From assembly GCF_019084045.1 (NCBI RefSeq), contig NZ_JAHRED010000017.1, forward strand, positions 1-35,428: a stretch of 35,428 bases of DNA, read 5' to 3'. Below are positions 29,666 through 35,428 of this stretch, piece after piece. Under the pieces are notes generated by a model, which saw only the letters and a program-made list of their open reading frames with translations, was not told where the DNA came from and searched no databases. This stretch comes from Paeniglutamicibacter quisquiliarum (GTDB lineage: Bacteria; Actinomycetota; Actinomycetes; Actinomycetales; Micrococcaceae). Numbering within the stretch: the stretch's first letter is position 1; each line of letters begins with the position of its first letter. The position numbers and the translations under genes are program-made.

Positions 29666-30337
29666 TTACATGGAAACGGGTGTCCGTGCCGCGAGATTTC
29701 GCAATGTGACTACCGCCTCGGCGGGGTCCTCGGTCCCGTACACCGAGGAGCCGGCCACGAAGACGTCCGCCCCGGCCTCGGCCGCGCGCAGGATCGTCTC
29801 GCAGGTGACCCCTCCGTCGACCTGCAGCGCGATGGGCAGGCCGGTTCCGTCAATGGCACGCCGGGCCCGGCGGATCTTGGGCAGCACGAGGTCCAGGAAT
29901 GCCTGCCCGCCAAATCCGGGCTCGACGGTCATCAGCAGCACCATGTCCAGTTCCGGCAGCATGTCCAGGTAGGGCTCGATGGGCGTGGCCGGGCGCAGCG
30001 CCATCGCCGCGCGGGCGCCGGCGGCCCGAAGGTCCCGCGCCAGCTTGACCGGCGCGGCGGAGGCCTCGGCGTGGAAGGTGACCGAGGCCGCGCCCGCCTC
30101 GGCGTAGCCCGGGCCCCACCGGTCCACGTCGCTGATCATCAGGTGCACATCCAGCGGCAACGCGCTGACCTCGGCCAGCCGCTGCACCACCGGCAGGCCG
30201 ATGGTCAGGTTGGGCACGAAGTGGTTGTCCATGACATCGACGTGCACCGCGTCGGCGGTGTGGATGCGGGTGAGTTCGCGTTCGAGGTTGGTGAAGTCCG
30301 CCGAGAGGATCGACGGGTTGATCTGGCAGGTACGCAT
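29666..30337 (-). CDS. rpe: Ribulose-phosphate 3-epimerase
   Basis: Rpe interconverts D-ribulose 5-phosphate and D-xylulose 5-phosphate in the pentose phosphate pathway. The 223-residue (beta/alpha)8 protein has [29 protein letters not shown] (metal His32 and Asp34), [18 protein letters not shown] and ALQVDGGVT with the second catalytic Asp. AAGGAA precedes the ATG at 30337. It comes 34 bases after rsmB and ends next to the FMN riboswitch. Its substrate is also the RibB substrate, so reading through from rpe into the rib operon would make metabolic sense. Confidence 0.95.
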   Translation of the reverse strand: MRTCQINPSILSADFTNLERELTRIHTADAVHVDVMDNHFVPNLTIGLPVVQRLAEVSALPLDVHLMISDVDRWGPGYAEAGAASVTFHAEASAAPVKLARDLRAAGARAAMALRPATPIEPYLDMLPELDMVLLMTVEPGFGGQAFLDLVLPKIRRARRAIDGTGLPIALQVDGGVTCETILRAAEAGADVFVAGSSVYGTEDPAEAVVTLRNLAARTPVSM

Positions 30338-30371
30338 GGATTCCTTCTGCTTGCCGGGCGGACCGGCGGGT

Positions 30372-31925
30372 CTAGGCGGTGCGGGTGAACAGCGCCATGA
30401 ACATGGCATCGGTGCGGTGGATGTGCGGCCACAGCTGGATGGTGCTTCCCTCGCCCACGGCGCGGGCGGCGGATGCGAGTCCCGGCAGGGCGGCGGATTC
30501 GAGGGCCGCCCCGGTGTCCAGCAACCTGGCGTTCTTGTTCCGGGCCAGCAGGTCATCGACCACAGCAACGGTTTCCGCCGGGTGCGGCGAACAGGTCACG
30601 TAGGCGACCACGCCGCCCACGCGCACGGCGCTGAGTGCCGCGTCCAGGAGCTCTCCTTGCAGGATCGTCAGCTCGGCGACGTCGCGGGGGCTCTTGCGCC
30701 ACCGGGATTCGGGGCGGCGGCGCAGCGCGCCAAGGCCCGAGCACGGTGCGTCGACCATGATCCGGTCATAGCCCCCGGCGTATTCGGTTTCGCCGTATTC
30801 GCGCCCGTCGCGCACCGAGATCATCCAGGTCTCGGGGTCGATGGCCACCAGGGCCTTGTTGACCAGTTCGGCGCGGTGCTGGGCGGGTTCGTTGGCGGTG
30901 AGCTTCGCGCCGTGCTCGGCCGCCAGGGCGGCCAACAGTGCCGCCTTGCCGCCGGGGCCGGCGCACAGGTCCAGCCAGTAGGTGTCCTCGCCGTCATCGG
31001 GCAGCGCCACCCGGGCCAGGGCGCGGGCGACCAGCTGGGAGCCGGCATCCTGCACGCGGGTGCTTCCGGCGCGCACCGAGGAAAGCCGGGCGATGTCCCC
31101 GCCCTGGTAGTAGGCCGAATCGGCCACCAGGGTCCCGGGCTCCGCGCCCGCGTCAAGGGCCTCGTCCAGCGAGCCGACGCCGGGCAGCGCCACGAGGTTG
31201 ACGACCGGGGCCAGGTTGTCGGCGATGAGCAGGTCGGTGATTTCGGAGGCGTCGCGGCCGTGGGCCACCAGCGCCTGGCGCAGTGCCCGCACGATCCATT
31301 CGGGGTGCGAATGCACCAGGGCCGCCGCCGCGCTTTCATCGGCGATCCCGGCGACGAGTTCCCCGCTCCAGGTGTCAAGGTCCTTCAGCGAGACCTTGCG
31401 CAGCACCGCATTGATCAGCCCGGACGCGCCGGCGCCGATCACCATGCGCGCCAGCGACACGGTCTCGTCAAGTGCCGCGTGGCTGGGCACGCGCATGGCC
31501 AGCAGCTGGTGGGCCCCCAGGCGCAGGGCGTCGAGGACGGCCGGGTCCAGTTGGTCAAGCGGCCGGTCAACGCAGCGGGCCAGGATCGCGTCGTAGAGTC
31601 CCTGGCCACGCAGGGCCCCGTAGGTGAGTTCGGTGGCGAAGCCGGCGTCGCGCCGGTCGAGGCGGTGTTCGCGGATCCGGGCCGGGAGCACCAGGTTGGC
31701 GTAGGCGTCGTTTTCGGCAACGGCGCGCAGCACCTCGAAGGCCGTCAGCCGGGCCTGGTCGGCACGGCGGTTGCGCGCCGAGGGCGCGGAGGCACTGAAT
31801 TGGCGTGGCGCGGATCCCCCGCGGTTGCGGGTGCGTCCGGCGTCGTTGCGACGTTCCTGGCCACCGCCGCGGTTCGGTTCGCTGCGTCGCGGACGGTCGG
31901 AACGTCCCTGTCCGAATTCGCTCAT
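30372..31925 (-). CDS. rsmB: 16S rRNA (cytosine-967-C5)-methyltransferase
   Basis: This SAM-dependent RNA methyltransferase probably modifies C967 of 16S rRNA. The 517-residue protein begins with an Arg/Gly/Ser-rich disordered stretch (1-50), then a NusB-like RNA-binding domain (about 55-190) and the methyltransferase domain with [15 protein letters not shown] for [11 protein letters not shown] and the catalytic cysteine in [10 protein letters not shown]. The start overlaps the fmt stop as ATGA. def-fmt-rsmB is a classic bacterial neighbourhood. Confidence 0.94.
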   Translation of the reverse strand: MSEFGQGRSDRPRRSEPNRGGGQERRNDAGRTRNRGGSAPRQFSASAPSARNRRADQARLTAFEVLRAVAENDAYANLVLPARIREHRLDRRDAGFATELTYGALRGQGLYDAILARCVDRPLDQLDPAVLDALRLGAHQLLAMRVPSHAALDETVSLARMVIGAGASGLINAVLRKVSLKDLDTWSGELVAGIADESAAAALVHSHPEWIVRALRQALVAHGRDASEITDLLIADNLAPVVNLVALPGVGSLDEALDAGAEPGTLVADSAYYQGGDIARLSSVRAGSTRVQDAGSQLVARALARVALPDDGEDTYWLDLCAGPGGKAALLAALAAEHGAKLTANEPAQHRAELVNKALVAIDPETWMISVRDGREYGETEYAGGYDRIMVDAPCSGLGALRRRPESRWRKSPRDVAELTILQGELLDAALSAVRVGGVVAYVTCSPHPAETVAVVDDLLARNKNARLLDTGAALESAALPGLASAARAVGEGSTIQLWPHIHRTDAMFMALFTRTA

Positions 31926-32860
31926 GCGAATTTCACCTCATCCACGGTTCCAGACGCGAGCATGCCCCGCGCCCAATCTGCTGCATTCATCATTTTTTTG
32001 CCCGGCGGTTGCACCTGGGCAAGTTCAAGTCCGTGCGATCCGGTGCCAACCACGACGCGCGGTTGCTTGCCGCCGGTAATCATTACCTGGCCGGGGGCCA
32101 GGGAACCAATGTCCTCGGCGGGCACCGGCGGGCCGATCTTGAACCGCTGCCCCTCCAGTTCCGTCCAGGCTCCCGGATCGGGGGTGGTGCCGTTGATCCG
32201 GCGCCGGATGGCCAGCGCCGGGGCGCTCCAGTCGATCCTGCCGTCGGCCAGGGTGAGCTTGTGCGCGTAGCTGCCCTCCCCCTGTTGCGGGACGCCCACC
32301 AGGGCTTCGGCGTCCAGGCCCGAGAGTGTCTGCGAGAGCAGGACCGCCCCGGAGACCGCCAGCCGGCCCAGGAGCTCACCGGCGGTGTCGGACGGGTCGA
32401 TCGCCTCGGTCAGGGTCCCGAAGACCGGGCCGGTGTCCAGTCCCTTTTCGAGTTGGAAGGTCACCGCCCCGGTGATGTCGTCCCCGGCCATGATCGAGTG
32501 CTGCACCGGCGCGGCTCCGCGCCATGCGGGCAAGAGGGAGAAGTGTAGGTTGACCCATCCCAGGCGGGGAATGCCCAGCGCCTTTTCGGGGACCAGCCCG
32601 CCATAGGCGACGATTGCGGCGATGTCGGCGTCCAGGGCGGCAATCCGCTCCTGGGTTTCCGCGCCGATGCGGTTGGCGTGGATGATCTCGATGCCCAGTT
32701 CCGCGGCCCGTGCCGCCACGGGCGACGGGGTCATGATGCGCTTGCGCCCGACCGGGGCGTCCTCGCGCGTCAGCACCGCCACCACGTCGAATCCGTCGTT
32801 CACGAGCCGATCCAGCGAGGCCACGGCGACCTGGGGGGTCCCGGCGAACAGAACCCTCAT
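31922..32860 (-). CDS. fmt: Methionyl-tRNA formyltransferase
   Basis: Fmt formylates initiator Met-tRNA with 10-formyl-tetrahydrofolate. The 312-residue protein has the N-terminal formyltransferase domain with FAGTPQVAVASL, NLHFSLLPAWRGAAPVQHS (catalytic Asn and His) and LEKGLDTGPVF (catalytic Asp), and a C-terminal tRNA-contacting domain. The start overlaps the def stop as ATGA, so the enzymes that add and remove the formyl group are coupled. Confidence 0.96.
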   Translation of the reverse strand: MRVLFAGTPQVAVASLDRLVNDGFDVVAVLTREDAPVGRKRIMTPSPVAARAAELGIEIIHANRIGAETQERIAALDADIAAIVAYGGLVPEKALGIPRLGWVNLHFSLLPAWRGAAPVQHSIMAGDDITGAVTFQLEKGLDTGPVFGTLTEAIDPSDTAGELLGRLAVSGAVLLSQTLSGLDAEALVGVPQQGEGSYAHKLTLADGRIDWSAPALAIRRRINGTTPDPGAWTELEGQRFKIGPPVPAEDIGSLAPGQVMITGGKQPRVVVGTGSHGLELAQVQPPGKKMMNAADWARGMLASGTVDEVKFA

Positions 32861-33432
32861 GCCTGGCGCCCGAAGCTCGCGCCGGCGCCGAAACTGGATC
32901 CCAGCGCCGAGCTGCGCTTGGTCACGGTGTTCGCCGCGACCGAGTTGTAGCTGGTGTCGCGCAGCTTGCGGAAGGCGTCCTTCTTCAGCTCGCCCTCGAG
33001 CCGGTCGATGTAGAGGATTCCGTCGAGGTGGTCGGTCTCGTGCTGCAGGCAGCGGGCAAGGAATCCCTCGCCCTCCACGACCACGGGGTTACCGTCCACG
33101 TCAACCCCGGTGGCCCGGGTCCATTGGCGGCGGCGCACCGGGTAGCCCAGTCCGGGGATGGACAGGCAGCCCTCGGTCACGTCGTCCTGGTACTCCTCGC
33201 CCAGCTCCAGCACCGGGTTGATCAAGTGCCCTCGGTTCCCGGCGATCTGGTAGGTGAAGACCCGCAGGGAGACTCCCACCTGGGGTGCGGCCAGTCCTGC
33301 ACCCTCGACGTTTTCCATGGTCTCGTCCATGTCGGCGACGAGCTTGCGCAGTTCGGGCCCGAATTCGGTGACCTCGTCCGCGCGGGTTCGGAGGATTGGG
33401 TCGCCAACGATGCGAATTCCTAAGACGGCCAT
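32857..33432 (-). CDS. def: Peptide deformylase
   Basis: Def removes the formyl group from nascent proteins. The 191-residue metalloenzyme has all three motifs: GAGLAAPQVG (44-53), EGCLSIPG with Cys89, and QHETDHLDG with His131, Glu132 and His135. The C-terminal tail after 150 is longer than in E. coli and rich in Ser, Gly and Lys. The start at 33432 (MAVLGIRIVGDPILR) has GGGAG upstream; an in-frame run to 33762 crosses the promoter and the next gene and is rejected. Confidence 0.95.
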   Translation of the reverse strand: MAVLGIRIVGDPILRTRADEVTEFGPELRKLVADMDETMENVEGAGLAAPQVGVSLRVFTYQIAGNRGHLINPVLELGEEYQDDVTEGCLSIPGLGYPVRRRQWTRATGVDVDGNPVVVEGEGFLARCLQHETDHLDGILYIDRLEGELKKDAFRKLRDTSYNSVAANTVTKRSSALGSSFGAGASFGRQA

Positions 33433-33533
33433 GCGGTCCGGTCTCCCTTCGGCCGGCTGGAATCCGGCAATGTGCTGTGGATGAAGGCGGACGGGCACGG
33501 CCAAGCTGGCGGCGCACCTGTCCCCTGCCAACC

Positions 33534-33539
33534 AGTCTA
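33534..33539 (-). promoter_or_regulatory. -10 box of the def operon
   Basis: TAGACT on the minus strand, in the 116-base gap after the nuclease-like gene; it gives a leader of roughly 95 bases. No clear -35. Confidence 0.35.
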
Positions 33540-33548
33540 CCGACCGGC

Positions 33549-34400
33549 TCAGGCCACCGGTGGCGGAGGCGGACCCACTTCCCGTAGTGCCATCCCTGCA
33601 TCGCCGACCCTCTGGGAGGCGCCCCACACCTGGCGCAGGGACCAAAACTTCGACCAGTACGCGGGCAGGACCTCCGGATTGGCCATCACCGTCTGGACTT
33701 CCGTTTCGCCGATAGCCACCCCCAGGAGTATCGGGTCCTGTGAGTATTTCCACGGTTCCCACGTGCCCGCGGCCGGGTCAACGACCATTTCCTCGGCCTT
33801 GGCACCCGCGGCAAGCTGCATGACCACCTTGGGATCCAGGGGCTTGACCCGGCCATCGCGGTTGGTGCCGCGGGTCTTGTAGTCGATCAGGCACAGCCGC
33901 CCGCCAATGGTGGCCACCAAGTCCAGGGTTCCGGCGTACCCGATGCTTGAGTTCCAGACCGTCACCTCGGCGGCCAGCGGCTGCACCTGGTAGGTTTCCC
34001 ACCACTCGTCAAAGCGCCCGGCAAAGCCTTCCTCCTTGTTGGCGATGAGGGCTTCGCGGGCCTGGGCAGCCTGGTGCGGCCTTCCCATGGCACGCAACGC
34101 TATCTGCTCGCAATATTGGTGCACCCGGTCCCCTCGGGCCGCCGCCAGGTCACGGTAGTCCGCGGCAGCGCTTGAGGCCTGGCGTGCCAGCGCCTTGAGC
34201 TTGGCGGAGTTCCCGACGGCGTCGCCCAGCCTGGCGTCCTGCACCACAGCCGTGGCGGCCATGTGACCTATCCAACCGTCCATGTCCATTTTTTCCTGCC
34301 CGATGACAGTGGTGATGGACGGAACCTCCGGAAGTGCGCCGATTTTTCTCGAATACATGCGCCCGAATTCGGTCTGTTGGGCCAATGCTGGTGAAGTCAT
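33549..34400 (-). CDS. PD-(D/E)XK nuclease-like protein (RecB/Cas4 type)
   Basis: This is a 283-residue protein I cannot name. It shows the ordered motifs of RecB/Cas4-type PD-(D/E)XK nucleases: RGDRVHQYCE (90-99, motif His94), Glu145 in AAEVTVW, GTLDLV (Asp160), LIDYKTRG (Asp173, Lys175) and Gln195 in VVMQLAAG, where a Tyr usually follows Gln by a few residues but is absent. A DNA exonuclease or repair role is therefore likely but unproven. The start at 34400 is chosen because the frame upstream runs through the tRNA-Gly gene. There is no cysteine cluster for an iron-sulfur site and no CRISPR nearby, so Cas4 proper is unlikely. It lies between def and the tRNA cluster, and codon use looks like its neighbours. 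Confidence 0.7.
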   Translation of the reverse strand: MTSPALAQQTEFGRMYSRKIGALPEVPSITTVIGQEKMDMDGWIGHMAATAVVQDARLGDAVGNSAKLKALARQASSAAADYRDLAAARGDRVHQYCEQIALRAMGRPHQAAQAREALIANKEEGFAGRFDEWWETYQVQPLAAEVTVWNSSIGYAGTLDLVATIGGRLCLIDYKTRGTNRDGRVKPLDPKVVMQLAAGAKAEEMVVDPAAGTWEPWKYSQDPILLGVAIGETEVQTVMANPEVLPAYWSKFWSLRQVWGASQRVGDAGMALREVGPPPPPVA

Positions 34401-34516
34401 ATGAAGATTTTTCCACGTTCCGGCGACGTTTTGCCGCCTTCGGGAGTTTCCGGGCCAGTCAAAAACCGCGGGATCACAAGGATCTTTCCTGCATGTCGGC
34501 GCAGGAATGCGCCGAT

Positions 34517-34544
34517 TTGGAACTTTGGTGAAACGTCGTATAGA
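34517..34544 (+). promoter_or_regulatory. Promoter of the tRNA cluster
   Basis: TTGGAA (34517-34522), a 16-base spacer and TATAGA (34539-34544), about 66 bases before the first tRNA. Confidence 0.6.
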
Positions 34545-34610
34545 GTTTTTACTCGTTGGAACGCAGCCAAACGGAACGGAAACATTCCAGGCGGATTGCG
34601 CTTCTTTCAT

Positions 34611-34683
34611 GTGGACATAGCTCAGCTGGTAGAGCGCGACCTTGCCAAGGTCGAGGTCGCGAGTTCGAACCTCGTTGTCCACT
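34611..34683 (+). tRNA. tRNA-Gly(GCC), copy 1
   Basis: This 73-base cloverleaf has acceptor arms GTGGACA/TGTCCAC, anticodon stem CGACC/GGTCG, loop TTGCCAA with anticodon GCC at 34644-34646 and T-loop TTCGAAC. CCA is not encoded. It is identical to copy 2. Confidence 0.97.
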
Positions 34684-34699
34684 CGCATTTGTATCACCG

Positions 34700-34716
34700 G
34701 ATCGGCTTTGCCGATC
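34700..34716 (+). other. Spacer hairpin between tRNA-Gly and tRNA-Cys
   Basis: GATCGGC and GCCGATC pair around a TTT loop. It may guide processing of the tRNA precursor. Confidence 0.4.
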
Positions 34717-34746
34717 TAACCAGGAGGTATTTTACCAAATGGTTAT

Positions 34747-34817
34747 GGTGGGGTGGCCGAGAGGCGAGGCACCGGCCTGCAAAGCCGTTTACGCGGGTTC
34801 GAATCCCGTCCCCACCT
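34747..34817 (+). tRNA. tRNA-Cys(GCA)
   Basis: This 71-base cloverleaf has acceptor arms GGTGGGG/CCCCACC, loop CTGCAAA with anticodon GCA at 34779-34781 and T-loop TTCGAAT. The outer anticodon-stem pair is a C-T mismatch. CCA is not encoded. Confidence 0.95.
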
Positions 34818-34840
34818 CGTAGGAATTGTGCAAGAAGTAT

Positions 34841-34912
34841 GGGCGATTGGCGCAGCGGTAGCGCGCTTCCCTGACACGGAAGAGGTCACTGGTTCGAACC
34901 CAGTATCGCCCA
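34841..34912 (+). tRNA. tRNA-Val(GAC), copy 1
   Basis: This 72-base cloverleaf has acceptor arms GGGCGAT/ATCGCCC, anticodon stem CTTCC/GGAAG, anticodon GAC at 34873-34875 and T-loop TTCGAAC. CCA is not encoded. It is identical to copy 2. Confidence 0.97.
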
Positions 34913-34946
34913 CGAATAATCCGCACCTGGTGTGTTGGTTTTTCAC

Positions 34947-35019
34947 GTGGACATAGCTCAGCTGGTAGAGCGCGACCTTGCCAAGGTCGAGGTCGCGAGT
35001 TCGAACCTCGTTGTCCACT
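34947..35019 (+). tRNA. tRNA-Gly(GCC), copy 2
   Basis: It is identical over 73 bases to copy 1, and the TTTCA just upstream is also shared with that copy, suggesting a segmental duplication. Confidence 0.97.
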
Positions 35020-35066
35020 CTGAAGATCGGGCCTCAATTCTTTTTGAAGAGGGGTCCTTGTTCTTT

Positions 35067-35089
35067 GGTGTTTCCCTGTGGGAAACACC
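35067..35089 (+). other. 10-base-stem hairpin between tRNA genes
   Basis: GGTGTTTCCC and GGGAAACACC pair perfectly around a TGT loop. No T-run follows on the plus strand, so it may be a processing or weak termination element ahead of a second promoter. Confidence 0.5.
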
Positions 35090-35120
35090 CGCAGTACCTG
35101 AATGAATAAGTGGATTGCCA

Positions 35121-35149
35121 TTTTGCAGATCGCGAATCCAAGCTATAGT
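35121..35149 (+). promoter_or_regulatory. Internal promoter before the second Val-Gly pair
   Basis: TTTTGC (35121-35126), a 17-base spacer and TATAGT (35144-35149). Transcription would start about 15 bases before tRNA-Val copy 2. Confidence 0.5.
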
Positions 35150-35170
35150 TCAGGTGCAACATCCCATAAT

Positions 35171-35242
35171 GGGCGATTGGCGCAGCGGTAGCGCGCTTCC
35201 CTGACACGGAAGAGGTCACTGGTTCGAACCCAGTATCGCCCA
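35171..35242 (+). tRNA. tRNA-Val(GAC), copy 2
   Basis: It is identical over 72 bases to the copy at 34841, with anticodon GAC at 35203-35205. CCA is not encoded. Confidence 0.97.
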
Positions 35243-35251
35243 CGAAGAGTC

Positions 35252-35257
35252 TATACT
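35252..35257 (+). promoter_or_regulatory. -10-like box before tRNA-Gly copy 3
   Basis: TATACT in the 34-base spacer is close to consensus, but no -35 is visible within the end of tRNA-Val. Confidence 0.3.
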
Positions 35258-35276
35258 TTAGGTATTGATTATTCAC

Positions 35277-35349
35277 GTGGACATAGCTCAGCTGGTAGAG
35301 CGCAACCTTGCCAAGGTTGAGGTCGCGAGTTCGAACCTCGTTGTCCACT
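35277..35349 (+). tRNA. tRNA-Gly(GCC), copy 3 with compensatory change
   Basis: It differs from copies 1 and 2 at two bases only: G28 to A and C42 to T. These two pair in the anticodon stem, so G-C has become A-U with pairing kept. Anticodon GCC is at 35310-35312. CCA is not encoded. Confidence 0.97.
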
Positions 35350-35354
35350 CCAAA

Positions 35355-35394
35355 AAGTAGATCGTGTGATTTCTCCAAATCACACGATCTACTT
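35355..35394 (+). terminator. Strong terminator of the tRNA cluster
   Basis: A perfect 18-base stem (35355-35372 with 35377-35394) has a CTCC loop, begins 6 bases after the last tRNA and is followed by GTTT. The AAAA before it could serve the other strand as well. Confidence 0.85.
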
Positions 35395-35412
35395 GTTTAA
35401 CATCCCTCCGCC

Positions 35413-35428
35413 CTGGGCGCCAGCCCAG
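35413..35428. terminator. Hairpin cut by the window end
   Basis: CTGGGC and GCCCAG pair around GCCA at the last bases of the window; it may be part of a terminator of the next gene. Confidence 0.3.

Noticed and set aside
33549-34400. Cas4 of a CRISPR system
   Set aside because: No cysteine cluster, no repeat array and no other cas gene; the repeats on the right are tRNA genes.
34401-34697. N-terminal extension of the nuclease-like protein
   Set aside because: It reads through the antisense of tRNA-Gly and the tRNA promoter; similar false frames recur at each tRNA copy.
34739-34822. Short frame with a perfect AGGAGGT (34722-34728) and ATG running through tRNA-Cys
   Set aside because: Its codons are the tRNA-Cys gene itself, a well-known kind of false ORF; the ribosome-like site is probably chance in the spacer.
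34611-35349. tRNA array as an integration hotspot with an attached mobile element
   Set aside because: No integrase, no partial tRNA copy and no attachment-like direct repeat beyond the tRNA duplications.

Overview
The window is a compact, GC-rich stretch of an actinobacterial chromosome, most likely an Arthrobacter-like member of the Micrococcaceae. The reasons are the dense gene packing with ATGA overlaps and GTG starts, the order trpE / Trp-associated membrane protein / HGxxPAAW protein / trpC / trpB / trpA / lgt, a TIGR03085-type protein next to hisI, and a long-form HisG encoded with hisE and hisF. The genus is an inference from gene content and order; no rRNA is present. I saw no insertion sequence, prophage or CRISPR array.

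Layout. 1-700: a small RidA-fold gene with its own promoter, ending in a bidirectional hairpin shared with pyk. 695-8333 (minus): pyk, then gltD and gltB (glutamate synthase) behind a long structured leader with GlnR-like half-sites. 8909-15848 (minus): a hisI-trpE-(two small membrane proteins)-trpC-trpB-trpA-lgt operon, mostly with overlapping or nearly touching genes. 15992-18041: a TIGR03085 gene, then a divergent HxlR regulator and azoreductase pair around a perfect palindrome. 18031-22098: an amidase-signature enzyme and an agmatine deiminase transcribed away from a TetR regulator, with two matching operators between them. 22143-24956 (minus): hisE-hisG-hisF and a GNAT gene. 25188-29642 (minus): the riboflavin operon ribM(pnuC)-ribD-ribE-ribBA-ribH behind an FMN riboswitch. 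29666-33432 (minus): def-fmt-rsmB-rpe. 33549-34400 (minus): a RecB/Cas4-like PD-(D/E)XK protein. 34611-35349 (plus): six tRNA genes (Gly-Cys-Val-Gly-Val-Gly) closed by an 18-bp-stem terminator.

How the genes fit together. Much of the window is central and amino-acid metabolism: pyruvate kinase, nitrogen assimilation by GOGAT, tryptophan from chorismate, parts of histidine synthesis, and riboflavin from GTP and ribulose 5-phosphate (the rpe product pool, encoded just upstream). def-fmt-rsmB are translation housekeeping genes. The accessory part is 16.6-22.1 kb, where two small regulator-enzyme modules (HxlR-azoreductase; TetR-agmatine deiminase-amidase) have recognisable operators. These are the best candidates for new biology here. 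The unexplained membrane pair inside the trp operon is the other.
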